Source: Haemaphysalis longicornis
Taxonomy: Eukaryota; Arthropoda; Arachnida; Ixodida; Ixodidae
Length of the DNA: 64,000 nucleotides
Reading direction: 5' to 3'
NCBI GenBank assembly: GCA_013339765.2
Contig: CM023453.1
Coordinates: forward strand, 88,478,685 to 88,542,684
Shown piece by piece: positions 1 to 11,526 of the stretch. Made by a program: the position numbers and the translations under genes. The number at the start of each line of letters is the position of its first letter. Within the stretch, counting starts at the first letter, position 1. Below the pieces are notes generated by a model. It was not told where the DNA came from and did not search any database. It saw only the letters and a list, made by a program, of their open reading frames with translations.

Positions 1-299
1 GCATTTTATTTTTTATTTAAAAAAAACCCTAAAGGCCCTCTGGGGAGAGCATTATATAGAGTAGGGGGGTTACACAGGTGTCACAAAAACTAAAACAAGA
101 ACAAAATAAACACACCTAAAAAATGGCAACAATAATTTACATCGCTAGAGTGGAAACAAATAGTAAAAATTTGGTAGGACAATAAGAACAGTTATTGGTA
201 CAGTAACTAGAACAAACTACACAGATTATAACCACATGTAATATTCGCCCACATCATTTGACAATGCAAGAACGAAGTGAAAGGAGGCACTGAAATGAT

Positions 300-1440
300 A
301 CATATTATATATTGATATTTTTGCTCAAAGCATTAGTAAATTTCATGGTATTCAGTTCAGTAACAATGTTTGATGGTAGATTATTCCACTCTATTGTGGT
401 ACGAGGAACAAATGATTCGGCAAAACCAACGGTACGACATGTGATGCGTTTGATTTTGCATGAATGATCTCGACACGGAAAAATCGCTGCGGGTTCACAC
501 ATAAATTCGTTACGAAGGGATACATGGTAGTACAGTTTATGGTAGTACAGTTATGGTAGTACAGTTAAGACAACAAATTATGCATTAATCCAGAGAAAAA
601 CACATTATATGGTATTCAGCTCCCCTAACAGAGCGTGGTGTACCCTTTCTCCTGTTTACGTTAACACACATGCCTTCTACCCATCACAACAATGCAGCTT
701 TTTAGGTGTTGAATTAGACCCGTTCCTCAAATTCCCTTTTCACATTAACTCACTATAAAACAAGGCTGCATATGGAATCAGGGCACTAATAAAAGCCCGC
801 CATTAGCACCATGTGTTTATAGAATTAAGGTCAGATTGAAGAATGTCGTGGCCATGGTTAGATTGAATTTTACAGTATAATACGCAGTCATCCGCAAATA
901 GTCTGATGTTAGATTTAACGCAGTCTGGTAGATCATTAATATAAACTAGAAAAAGCACGGGCCCGAGTACACTTCCCTGGGGTTACGGGGACTAGAGATG
1001 AGTTGTGATTGTTAACTGATGTAAATTGCATCCTGTTAGAAAGAAAGTCTTTTATCCATGTTATAACAGCAGGGTGGATGTTCAGTAGCGTAAACTTGTG
1101 AATAAGTCGATGGTGAGGAACACAATCAAATGCTTTTGAAAAGTCTAGGAAAAATTGCGTCGACAGATGAATGTAATTCGTGAATAAAGCCAGCCAGTTG
1201 GATGTGCCATGAAAAGCCTTTACGGAAACTGTGCTGATGCCGAAAAAAAGGGTCATGTTTTTCGAGGTAGTTAATGATCTGGGAGTGTATAACATGCTCG
1301 ATGAGTTTGCATATGGTACTGGTATTCATTCTATAAATCACTCCTGCGGTTCAATAAAAAGATTGATACAGCAGGATAACACACCAAACATTGTCTCTGA
1401 TACTACAAGCATTTTACATACGCAAATATAGAACTGTTTA
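300..1440 (-). mobile_element. 5'-truncated, frame-broken LINE: reverse transcriptase to C-terminus
   Basis: On the minus strand the sequence reads a LINE reverse transcriptase in pieces: LIEHVIHSQIINYLEKH..., then FLDFSKAFDCVPHHRL, LSNRMQFTSVNN, PQGSVLGPVLFLVYINDL, and FADD (the RT catalytic motif, near 886-900). The 3' part ends near 305 with SFVPRTTIEWNNLPSNIV, a typical C-terminal region of Jockey/CR1-like LINEs. Frameshifts and truncation show it is dead. The clade is judged from motif style only. Confidence 0.85.
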
Positions 1441-3330
1441 GCATTCAGGCATGTAGATTACCTCGTCCAGGTGATGCTGAACAGAAGCCTTGGCACTCTC
1501 TGCGCTCGTGACGCGCGTGTTGACCCTCACTGTTGTGTACTGCGGCGGCAGACTCAGCCAGGACTTCAGGCGTGACAGCCGGCTTTCTGCATCGATGGTC
1601 TAGTAAGACTTCATTAACGACATGCATTTGCGAGCTGAAAAAAGGACTGTTTACGATGACTGATGTAAAATATTTCACAGGTTAAAGGGGTCATGAAGAC
1701 AAAATACAAGTTTCACTTATTAAAGAGGCTGCGTTTAACAATGACACCAATTTTGTCGCAAACATCAAACAAATAACCGATACAATTAAAGAAAACATAC
1801 AAAGCAGTGGCGACACTCCAATAATTTTAGCGATTTCTCCGTGATACAACTTTGTGCGATTGTGGTGCGGCCTCTAGCAGCGGCATAGCCAGGAATACTT
1901 TTCAGGGGTGTCATACACCGCCCGTAAAAAAGAACAAGAAGAAATAGATTTTGCACCCCCCCGAAATTTTTGTCATTTTTGTTATTTAATAAATGAACAC
2001 CCTTATTATTTTTGTTTTTACATTATAGTACATCAATTTGGTGTGTAAATACCATAAGAAAAAAAAAGAAGGGTCAAAGAGAAGGAGGGAGAGACGGATG
2101 CGGTGTTGAGAAAATTTCGGGAGGGTGTTCTGACACCCCAACACCCCACTGGCTACTCCCCTGGCCTCTAGATCCGTTCGATCGCATCGCTTGAATGCCG
2201 ACGTGCAGTTAACACACTCAAAACAGTTGCTCATGCTGGCCCACATCATGACACTCAGACCAATATCATGCCGATCCAACGGGAAGTCTGAAAGTGTTTC
2301 AAAAAACTATTTTGCTTTTTCGGTTAAATAAACATCTGTCGCGGGCAGAATGGAGTTAATTATCACTGGCTAGTTCTTTCAAATTGAACAAAATTGAACT
2401 TTAAAAATTGAGATCAGCAAACCAAGTAACATGCTTGGTTGCTTGATTTGTTTCGTTCTGGCGCAATAGATACCATAGGGTAGCTTGTAGGCAGTTCAAT
2501 CGGTGCATAATGCAATAATAATTTTGCGACGTTTATCTCGCGTAACCATACTGCGCTATTTACACCAGTGTTTTGCATGAATTTTAGATTTTAAAATGGG
2601 AAGTTTCAAATTAGCGCGCGTGCGTGCGTGCGTGCGCGTTCGGCACGAGAATGGCCTGTTCAATCGGTGCGCGACGCGCGTTGTCTCGAAGGGCAACTTA
2701 CGCCGGCAGACTGGAGCTCCGACAGCAGCAACTGTTCCACGCCCGGGTACCTCTCAAACGGATTGTTTTGTTGCAAATCACCCATATCAAAGCCGGGCCG
2801 ACAAGAAGGCAGCAGTGCGAGTGGTAGTCGAGGACTGCGCTTCCTCCAAGGATTGAGCCGTTGAATCAAGGCGAACAGCATTAGGACGGCATAGTCCAAT
2901 TTCTGTAAGATCTAAACGTTCTACTGCAACAATAAGCCAACGCGTAGTAGCAAAATTAACATTGCACAGTTGACTCCGGTTCACGTGAAATAAGTTGCGT
3001 TGCAGCCGCTCCGATCCATGCGGTTTGCAGGTGTTATTGGCACTTCTTGGCTTGTCTTTGAACTGGCTCGTGTTGGCTCATTATTAGTGACTTTTGGTTT
3101 CGATTCAACGTGTTCAGCTTGTATTCAGCTTGCGCAGAACACTTGCTCGCGCATATGCGCGTATTAGTTACAATTTGCAAAGAAAGCAGTAATGTCGCTA
3201 GTGACCACGAGAAATCCCCCGGACAGCGCAAAGCCACCCCAACCTCCAGTTGGCGTGCAAGACGGAATATCAACTAACAATCACTGTTATTATTGATTCC
3301 TACACCGGGCCATTACCATAGAGGGACAAA
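1441..3330. other. Repeat-like flank without a recognised gene
   Basis: At 1684-1780 is a sequence starting AAAGGGGTCATGAAGAC, resembling the end of the TIR family at 4779. At 1885-2165 are two inverted segments (TAGCCAGGAATA near 1889 and a similar CTGGCTACTCCCC near 2149) that could be the ends of a small TIR element. Around 2600-2640 is a short CpG/GCGTGC-rich tract. No exon-like or RNA-like sequence was recognised. Confidence 0.3.
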
Positions 3331-3802
3331 CACCGCTTGCGGCCCCCCAACCAGAACCGCTTGTCAGGTATGCTGACATTCTCACTTACTACCGTCAAGG
3401 CCCGAAGAACCTTCCCGACTCCGCTATTCCCAGTTAACAAGAGCAGAAGACACCACCCTTCGAAGACTACAGACGAATACGTTCCCCCACAGAACCCTAC
3501 TCTATGCGATTTACCCCACCCAATACCCGTCTACCTGCAATTTCTGTCCGACGCCCGGTACACTGTACCACCAGATTTGGGAGTGCCAGAAGACCCCAGG
3601 CCTTGCCCCAATAACCTCCCCCTCCTACAAGCAGTGGGTGAACCGCCTGACGAGCCAGGACCTTGGGATCCAGCGTGAACTGGTGAAGAGGGCCTGGACC
3701 GCCAGCCGAGCTCAGGGTATCCCGGAATAGGGAAGCCCCCCACCGGGCGGGTGCCCTAACATCTGCACCAGCTTGGCAAATAAAGATTTATTCATCATCA
3801 TC
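3331..3802 (+). mobile_element. LINE 3' end with C-terminal CxxC motif
   Basis: One + frame reads YPSTCNFCPTPGTLYHQIWEC and then KTPGLAPITSPSYKQWV and RAWTASRAQGIPE, the zinc-knuckle-like C-terminal end common in tick LINEs (C-x2-C ... H-x4-C). It is followed by AATAAA at 3779 and a TTCATCATCATCATC tail. Only the last part of the element is present. Confidence 0.7.
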
Positions 3803-4778
3803 ATCCCCAGCTTTCCTGCTGAAAAATATAACTGGACGGGAACCACAAGAAAAAGTGATATTTCGCACTGACCAAGCAGTGGACTCGGATATCAAAATCC
3901 AAATAGTTTGCGTGTCATTAAATATCAAAAGTTACTACTCATACACTTCAAAGGGATAGTTCAAAGGCCATGAAGTCTTGGAGAACAAAGTTATAAACTT
4001 GAAACTGCGCACAAAGCAAGCTTTTGTCCCGTCATTGGCTGTGCAAAAAGTCATTGCACTGCGCTCAATAACTTTATAGTAATCACACTTTAAAAAATTG
4101 CGGTAAGCCGGAAAGCTGCACCTGGTCTTCCTTTATTCAACTATTTGTTATACCCCATTTTTTCTGCGAGTAGGTGGAAATGAAGTTATTTTTTTTTTAC
4201 ACTGCAGCTGTAAGTCGCTCGCTCGTGTGCATTTCTACTTTGCCCTGTTATGTCAGCAGGATCGTTCAGCAGATTAAGCTTTGCGACAAAGCCCCAACTT
4301 ATTCTGGAAACTGCTATAGCTTTAAATCCAGCGTAGACATCTCAGGTAAAGTTATGGTGCCGCCTGTCAGATCTTTCATCACGGCGAGTTCATTTACCTG
4401 CCGTAAGTAATTAGGTGGTCCACAGTGAAATGGTAAGCGTTGATGATTTCTCTTTTGTTGTAAACATGTGAACATCTACGGGATGAGAATGGTTACAGAA
4501 AATGGCTGTAACTCTTGTTTTGGTGAGGAGACCCCGAAACATATAAATGAAGTCTGACTGCTGAGGCGGCTACATGACCGTGGGGAGTTTTAGCTTAGGC
4601 GATATCACGGGTAATTTACCAGTCGCAGTATATGGAACGAACATAAAGCCGCAGCTCCTATAATATTCAATTAGCGCCTCGAAAACAACGTAAAACAGGC
4701 AACCTTTTGTTTGTCTGTTAGAATAAAACTGCAGCCATTTCAAATTTGATTACTATATTGAACTGAGAAATAGCTTAA
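3803..4778. other. Unannotated stretch
   Basis: AT-rich sequence between the LINE tail and the 4779 TIR element. I see no coding exon, tRNA or clear inverted repeat. Confidence 0.3.
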
Positions 4779-5464
4779 AGGAGCCATGAAGAGAAAACAC
4801 AAGTTTGGTTCATTCGAAAGATTGCCTCGTTAGAACCATACTGACACCACTTTTAACAGAAACTTCGCTCAAATAAGCTACATAATTAGCAAAAAAGGGG
4901 AATGACCATGCGACCCACCAGATCATTTCCCGCAACAGAACCTATGATGCCACACGAGAATGCTCTGTGATTGGCGGAGGCCAGCAAACGCAAGTTAGGC
5001 AGGGCTTACCAGTTTGCATAGTGAACTATATGCCCATTAAACATACTGCATATTTCTTTTATGACACTAAGAACGGTGGAGTAAACAGTTGAAGTTCCGA
5101 ATAAACACGCAAGCGTGTATGCCAATGCGTACGAAACTACCGCCAGCCGAACTCGACATCTCGCCGTCGCCACCATCGCGCAGACGAATTTTCTGGTTCG
5201 AGGCTCTTCGGGACCAACAAACCGTCCCAGCACGCACAGCCGCGACCTTGCTTGGTATCGTAATCCCTTCACAGGAGGTTGGCCGTCATATGGCCAACTA
5301 GCAAAGGTAAAAATAGAAACGAGGGGAGTAAGGAACAGCAAGCAGCGACGAGATAGTGACAGTCGTCGCAGAAGTTTCGGAATGGTGTTGGCTTGCTGCT
5401 GTTGTTAGGAGGTAGTTTCCAGTTTACAACCACTGAAAACTTCAGTTTGTTCGAGTACTTTACA

Positions 5465-5695
5465 ATGAAATTTCGTTGCTGCGTTTTGAAATGCCCATGT
5501 AGTACGGGCAAATCGTCGAGGGAGTGCGACATCCCCGCCGGTGAGGAGATCTCCTTTCATGTGCTGCCCAACGACGAACCTCGGCGAAGCAATTAAGTGG
5601 CTACGTTTTGTGAACTTTGCAAACGGAGGAGAAAGAGAGCTAAAGGAAGTACGAGTGTGCTCGCTTCATTTCCGAGGAAGTGATTACGGCAGGGA
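5465..5695 (+). pseudogene. THAP zinc-finger fragment of a transposon, frameshifted
   Basis: Starts with MKFRCCVLKC, then ISFHVLPNDEPRR. After a frameshift at about 5594 it continues KWLRFVNFANGG and VRVCSLHF, ending near GSDY. This is the C2CH pattern of THAP domains (N-terminal Cys pair, F-x-x-x-P, a Trp, then C-x2-H and F). THAP domains are the DNA-binding domain of P-element-type transposases. No further transposase domain follows in frame, so it is a decayed fragment. The deleted copy at 58806-60259 lacks exactly this segment. Confidence 0.75.
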
Positions 5696-5980
5696 CCCTT
5701 ACGTTAGCTCACTCCTGGGAGGAGGAGGAGGAGGAAAAACTTATTGTGAGCAGGTGATGTGGGAGTGGCTCCTCATTTCCAGGAGACCATGGGACGACCT
5801 TGGGACATGCTGGCGCTCGTCGCCAACTTCGTGAAATCGCCGTCAAAGCGCTCTGACGTTGGGGGGGGGGGAATGCCGTACACACCGCGCATTGACGCTC
5901 GTATCTTTCTGGTCGGAGCAGGGAGCTCGCGCGAAAGGCTTTCCGTACACGACACCGGCCAACTGGCATAAGCGATACTG

Positions 5981-6331
5981 CTACTGAAATTGAACTATTA
6001 TTAACCGTAATAAAAATACGCCACATACGTACCAGTCTGCATTCGTCCGTCGCGACGGGGCTGACGAGGCAGTGGTGCCGACGGCTGGGCGTTCGTCTGT
6101 TGTGGCTATCGCGGAATGGTCGCTTTCCGGTCCATCCGCGTATCCCACAACTCCTGCCGCTCGTGCACTTAGAAGCATTGAGCGTTCAAGTGGTGTGAGG
6201 TTGTTAAATGCAAGCCCGAGCTTCTCGGCGAGAGTTTTGTTCTCCGGATCAGGCGATTCCGTGACTAGGGTTGCGGGTGCACTAGGTTTTACTAGTATTT
6301 TTAAAATGGCCGACCGTCTCGGTTTCGGCAC
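5981..6331 (-). CDS. 116-residue ORF inside the THAP-family transposon, unrecognised
   Basis: The minus-strand frame starts MPKPRRSAILKILVKPSAP and contains ESPDPENKTLAE, LGLAFNNLTPLERS and ARAAGVVGYADG. The same protein sequence is largely readable in the other family copy (58994 onward on +: ILKILVKPSAP, ESPDPENKTLAE, LGLAFNNLTP), with a frameshift near its end. Similarity at the DNA level between copies explains much of this, so selection on the protein is unproven. I recognise no domain. Confidence 0.3.
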   Translation of the reverse strand: MPKPRRSAILKILVKPSAPATLVTESPDPENKTLAEKLGLAFNNLTPLERSMLLSARAAGVVGYADGPESDHSAIATTDERPAVGTTASSAPSRRTNADWYVCGVFLLRLIIVQFQ

Positions 6332-6593
6332 GAGTTCCGGTTCCTGTTTGATACCCGCGTGGGGGTGCTATATGGAGTCGACATACTAAGTATCTGTTTC
6401 ATGGACCGGCTCGTATGACGCCATTGTTCACGTCACGAAATGTGCAATTTAGCGGGATATTTAAAATTTTGGCTTAAATTGCCTTATTTCTCAGTGAATA
6501 AAGCATCATTTGCTTACGGGAAAGCGCTTAGGGTACTGTGAAACACCTAATCTTTCGAGTAAAACAAACTTTTGTTTCCTCTTCATGGCTCCT

Positions 6594-7610
6594 TTAACGT
6601 CGTCCAACTGGCCGAAGATGCCGCTCGCGCCCAAAGGATGCATGTAGACCTCCTTCTGAGGGGGAGTATCCGGGGAGGGGGAGTTATCCAATCACCCACG
6701 TGACATGTGTGACGTCACTGCACCGGCCATTCTGTTGAACGCCTGCTAAAACAAGCCCACGGTTCGGGCTCTGTAGCGTCGATGTAGAGTACTGAACACT
6801 GGCGCCACTGGTTGTATGGTCAACCTCCAATGTCGATTCGATTGGCATCCGCAGCAACATCGCGGGCAATGCGCTTGAACTGGCAGCGCGAGAGATTTTT
6901 AGAACAGTTCGCTCTTGTAATAAACTGGTGACGCGGAGCTCCCGGGTCTGCCTCTTGCTTACGGCGTGCACCTGCGACCATCCTTAAAACAGAATTAGGT
7001 TCGAGCCCCAACTGGTCTTAGTTTTTTTCCCTGCCTATAATATTTTTTTTCTAAATTTAACTTTTTTTTTCTTAACTCAAATGTACGAGTGGTTTTTTTA
7101 ATAATGCGGATTTCCTATGTTTTAGGTCGCTTTAGGTTTGGGGAGCAGCCGATGACCGCGTTGAATTGTTGAATTACCGTTCTCAATCGCGCGAACAGAC
7201 ATGTCACGTGGGTGCTCTGTGCGGTGAAGCGTTTGGAAACACGCATCATGGAAAGCTCCCACTTTCCCTTCCCCGTTTCCCCCAGTTCTGTACGAGATTA
7301 AGTTATGATCACAGATCACTATCACTATGGCAGTCTGGCCTGGTGCGACATAGCGTAAGCTTGAACAAATTTGTGTCACTGGCAGGCATTCCATGAGCCT
7401 TTTGAATGTCTGCGAAAAATATTAACTAAATGTAAAAAAAAATACCCAAATGGAAGCGGGGCCATGTAGAACCTAGTCGCAACATTTTTTTCGGGCTGCA
7501 TAAAACCGGCTGAGAATGGAGTTTCGCTTGTGATGCTTCCATACTGAGCCATAAATAACCCTTCCCAGCATTCCCTATCCGAAGTAAACCTCGCGCCACA
7601 CCATTTAATA
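6594..7610. other. Unannotated stretch
   Basis: T-rich patches at 7021-7100 and otherwise mixed sequence; no recognisable exon, RNA or paired repeat. Short open frames on both strands show no family pattern. Confidence 0.3.
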
Positions 7611-7612
7611 TA

Positions 7613-8178
7613 CAGTGTGTTGCGACAATAACTGGAACACTTTAAAAATTTTTCCTGAGCGATCCGCCGCTCTGTTCACGCTCAAACTTCACACAAAGGT
7701 CGCATTTTGTGGTCTATTTTGTTTGACACCGGGAACAACAACGGTAGTTACCTGTTTATTCTGAAATAATAAAAACGATTTTCGCCTATGGGACAATGGC
7801 GGCGATTTGGACGTGCGAGCCCGAAAACCGGGTTTTCTGATCGTCTGTTAGCTCATTTCTAGGTGCATTTTCTGATCGTCTGCTGCACCATTTGGCTCCG
7901 TACGTGAATCCCAAACATGCGTTTCACTCTGCAGGTGGTTCCGTCGTTCCAACATCAACTTGCGCTGGCTCGCACGTCCAAATCAGCGGCCATTTTCCCA
8001 TAGGCGAAAATCGGTTTTATTTATTTTCAGAATAAACAGGTAAGTACCGTTGTTGTTCCCGGTGTCAAACAAAATAGACCACAAAATGCGACCTTTGTGT
8101 GAAGTTTGAGCGCGAACACAGCGGCGGATCGCTCAGGAAAAAATTTTAAAGTGTTCCAGTTATCGTCGCAACACCCTG
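7613..8178. mobile_element. Long-TIR mariner-like foldback element
   Basis: A 566-bp unit flanked by TA dinucleotides (7611-7612, 8179-8180). The left arm begins CAGTGTGTTGCGACAATAAC and the right arm ends with its inverse (...GTTATCGTCGCAACACCCTG). The arms match over roughly 200 bases (both include ATTTTGTGGTCTATTTTGTT and its inverse). The loop is about 130 bases. TA target duplication and CAG/CTG ends fit a Tc1/mariner-type MITE. No transposase. Confidence 0.85.
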
Positions 8179-8274
8179 TATTATGCTGCTAGTACTAGCG
8201 TCATCCCGGACTAGCGGACGCCCCTACCGGTGCTCTCACCATCCTGCCCAATTAAGCTCGAAATTAAAGATGTT

Positions 8275-8278
<4 letters not shown>

Positions 8279-8315
<37 letters not shown>
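8279..8315 (+). repeat. (TC)n microsatellite, probably a LINE tail
   Basis: Uninterrupted TC repeat preceded by AAATTAAAGATGTTTATTC, the same kind of A-rich 3' end plus CT tail seen for the LINE tails at 10680 (inverted) and 32160. Probably the tail of an otherwise lost LINE copy. Confidence 0.75.
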
Positions 8316-8319
<4 letters not shown>

Positions 8320-8399
8320 ACCTAAGACTTTCAATCTAGGAATAGTATTTCTAGGTTGAAAGGCCCAGGTGTTAGACGCCGAAGACAAAGAAGCACACG

Positions 8400-8568
8400 G
8401 GCCTGAGCGTGCTCACGCGAACCGTGCACAGCTCGCGCGCGAGACACCGTCGCCATATTTTTCGACTCCGGCGCAGCGAAGAGGACGCGACTGTTACCCG
8501 CTCTGAGCGACACTCGCCTCGTACGGTCGGTGGGATCACTCACTCGTCGCCCAGCCCGCACACTTACG
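8400..8568 (+). promoter_or_regulatory. CpG-rich segment ending in a good splice donor: possible untranslated first exon
   Basis: A short CpG-rich stretch with no repeat signature, ending CACTTACG followed by gtaagc at 8569. It lies upstream of the M13 gene on the same strand, where a 5' exon is expected. There is no direct evidence of transcription, and the coding start exon was not found. Chance is a serious alternative. Confidence 0.2.
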
Positions 8569-8914
8569 GTAAGCTTTCGTACACAGCGCCCAGGCCTTGT
8601 CGCGGAGGGTGAAGACGTTTGAGAACTGCCAAGACCATCGTCAAGATCCGTTGCACGGTGAATTGGCTTGAGATGCCCCGAACGGTGGATTAGGGTTGGT
8701 GTTATTTATCTTGATTCTGCCGGCAGTCAGTGGCAGAGAGCGGATCCGCGTGTTGTGGCTGCGGACGTCTTCCACCTCAGATCGGAGACAAAGCAGACCG
8801 CTCCTCGCGGACTTCAGTAACAGGTCCACGATACCGAATGAAGCGCCCTCTCCTTCGCAACAAATCCCCCCCCCCTTTCCCCCAATACTCCATGTAAGCA
8901 TATTCAATTGCTGG

Positions 8915-9150
8915 GCTACACGCCGCAGTGGCTAAGACATTGGACTTCTGAGCCCAAGGACGCAAGTTCGATTCCCGGCCGCGGCGGCCGTTTTTCTGAT
9001 GGAGGCGAAAAGCGAAAACGATTTTGCGTTCGAGATTTCGGCTCACGTTAAAGAACCGCGGGTGGCCAAACTTAATCCGGAGCCCTCCACTACTGCGCGC
9101 CCCATCGCCATTGTAGAGACGGCGCGGTTAAAACCCCACCATCAATCAAT
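8915..9150 (+). mobile_element. tRNA-derived SINE, Ruka-like
   Basis: Contains an A-box-like CAGTGGCTAAGACATTGG and a B box GTTCGATTCCCGGC about 50 bases apart. Then a body with GATGGAGGCGAAAAGCGAAA, ACGTTAAAGAACC and TCCGGAGCCCTCCACTAC, and a 3' end GGCGCGGTTAAAACCCCACC followed by ATCAATCAAT. This layout matches the tick SINE family Ruka as I know it. Confidence 0.8.
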
Positions 9151-10690
9151 AGCGTGGCCAGATTTTTACCAAACTTGCCTGGTGTGCAAAAAGGTGTCTT
9201 TGCTGCACGCCTTGCACGTTTCATTTCTCCGGCGTAGCATATGCTTTAAGGCTGGCCTTTTTGCGCAGCATGACAGCTATGCAGAAATTCCAGAAACAGA
9301 AAAGGCTGCGTACAGGATTGGTGACTTTAGCAACAAGTACAAAGTGCTTGACAATGACACACATAAGAATAAAAGTCAGACACAAAACGCCGGAATTTTG
9401 AATAAGTGCGTGGGCGACTTAAGCTGAAAGTGGCAAATTGTTTGACATTTTAACACAAAGCAACATCGTTTATCATGGGTTTCCCCCATCACTTTCGCCC
9501 TCCCCAGAATGTCTGTGGCGCAGTCATGGTTGACAATTCCACAGACCTAGTCCAGTCTACCTCATAGCAACGTCTGCCTCAGTGAACTTCATATGAGTGG
9601 CTACTGCGATCGCACGAAAGCTATTAGGAATAGGTTAAGCTGAAATAACCTTTTTACTCGGGCGTAATCACAAAGCTGGTGGGAAAATGGTGGACAAGTG
9701 TAGGGATACTGACAACTGTACTTCAAAAGTATTGAAATTGTTCTTCACAGGTTCCTGGCACGAATTTAAAGTTGCCCTAATTGAAGGTCTTTCATCATAT
9801 CCAAGCATTGGGTGTACGATCAGACGCGAAGCATCAATAATTGGCTCGCATACACATGGGGATATGTGGGAATTCAACGCTGTTGCATCCTTCACGCCTG
9901 GGCAGTATACTATCTATTCCACGGCAGCCGTGAGAATTACGTTCCCAAAATTCGAACCGCAGTCGCCTGCGATCTATGGCTGCGTTCCAATTCGCTTGCT
10001 AGGTTGCTTACGAAGCAGGTCTAAACTAGACGCCTAGACGAATAAGAACTGGAACGGCACAACGGTCCCGAACGCCACACCAACAGAGACGGACAACCTC
10101 GTAGCAGGACATGTTGAGAATGCAAGCCGCAGATTTCTCAAATAGTACCGTTATTATCACAAACATAACGTGATTTAAAAATTAAGCAAATCATCTTAAC
10201 CACTAGTAAATTATACTAAAAATTTCAATAAAAGAATAAGTGCGTTTGTTAGAGCACTAATACGCAAAAAGTGGGCGCTGGCGTCGCTTATTAGTTGCGA
10301 CAGGAAGGTAGCCTGCATCGTTGCTTACAGCTGTCCCTGCTCGAAGCAGTCTTCGTTTGACTGCTTCGTTCGAATTGGAACGGGCTACATGGCGGAATGT
10401 CCGCGAATACGGCCAACAAAGCCGCTAAAGGGGAAATTGGAAAGCACCCTACGCCTGTGATTAGCTAAGCACGCCACCTGGAGGCATCGTTAGATCAAGT
10501 ATCCGAAAAAAGCCCATGCTGCCGACTGTTTCCGTAGCATTGTGGTGTAGCACACGTTTCAATCAGGAGGACTGTGGTTTGAAACCGGAATAGGGGTAGC
10601 TCCATTATTTCGGTTTTCAAAATTTGACTAGCTTCTAGCTTTTCTTCATCGAGCTTTTGTTAACGAATTTTTCGCTGTGGAATTTTTCGC
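9151..10690. other. Unannotated stretch
   Basis: Two overlapping open frames at 9687-10037 show no family pattern. At about 10540-10600 is a weak B-box-like GGTTTGAAACC after CAATCAGGAGGACTGT, perhaps a SINE remnant. No exon or RNA gene is supported. Confidence 0.3.
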
Positions 10691-10691
10691 T

Positions 10692-10770
<79 letters not shown>

Positions 10771-11090
10771 TTTATTACGCAACAATGCGAGAGTGGTTCC
10801 TCAGTCCAGGGGCCCATGTGCTGTCCAGGCTGCCGTAGCCCTGGTCACAAGCAGGAGCTGGTCCTCAGGTCGACAGCTGGACAGCAGTATCTCCCACTGC
10901 TCAGGGGAACCGGGGGACGGGTTCAGGGGCGGGAGGGTCCGAGTTTTTTGTGCAGGTCGATTGATATGTGTGTCAGACGTCCTGGTTCCTGGCAGAATTT
11001 ACACTTATCAGGTTGGGTTCAGTTCATGATAGGTATGTTTCCGCTGTAGCCACCTCGGTGTTTTCACGGAAGCCTGTCAGGTCAGCTAGG
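10690..11090 (-). mobile_element. LINE 3' end with (CT)n tail, minus strand
   Basis: Read on the minus strand, a decayed LINE C-terminal region ends at the codons for GPWTEEPLSHCCVIKFSL, directly followed by a long CTCT tail. On the + strand this tail is the (GA)n run at 10696-10768. The tail after a TTTATTACG-like end is the same arrangement as at 8279 and 32160. Confidence 0.6.
10696..10768. repeat. (GA)n microsatellite
   Basis: About 73 bases of GAGAGA with a single GC interruption near 10734. It forms the tail of the minus-strand LINE fragment. Confidence 0.9.
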
Positions 11091-11495
11091 CTTTTGTGGA
11101 AACTCGCGTGACAAATTTTCTTAGTAATTCTCACGGCGACCGTGAGAGTAGACGCTGCCTATTGTTTTACGTTACATTTCAAATTATCACTCGTGTTTTC
11201 CGCTTCACCTTCACAATTTCGTTTTCTCTGCGAAGACAAGATGTCGGAACGAAGGGCAAAACTAATCGCAGTTTTTTTTCCGTCCCATACCAGCAATGCG
11301 GCCTCCTGTAGACATTGGTCGTACGGCGGACGCCCCTCCGTAAGTTGGCTTCACCTCTGACGTATACATGGACTCTAACTGTAGGCACACCTATGCCACA
11401 GTGTACTAAAAGGTAAAGGGTGTCGTGCGTGCGGGGGAAAACCAATGGAGAGCGCGGGTCCCTTTTGCGATGAAAAATCTGTATGGAACGCAGGA

Positions 11496-11526
11496 GCATA
11501 GAGTTTCTTAGTAAGAAACTCTATGC
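11496..11526. repeat. Perfect hairpin with 15-bp arms
   Basis: GCATAGAGTTTCTTA is followed almost directly by its inverse TAAGAAACTCTATGC. The flanks GGAACGC and GCGTTCC extend the symmetry imperfectly. Confidence 0.85.

Larger units (their letters stand above)
4779..6593 (+). mobile_element. 1.8-kb TIR DNA transposon with a broken THAP-domain frame (family copy 1)
   Basis: The left end reads AGGAGCCATGAAGAGAAAAC and the right end is its inverted match (...CCTCTTCATGGCTCCT), each next to TTAA. The similarity continues inward over roughly 45 bases (ATTCGAAAGATT). The internal + frame at 5465-5690 encodes a THAP-like C2CH zinc finger. No transposase catalytic core was recognised, so this copy is probably non-autonomous. 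The same family occurs at 58806-60259 (inverted, internally deleted), 25597-26446 and 27388-28212. Confidence 0.82.

Noticed and set aside
10657..11049. 130-codon frame starting with a Glu-Arg repeat
   Set aside because: Translation of the (GA)n tail and the antisense of a LINE 3' end.
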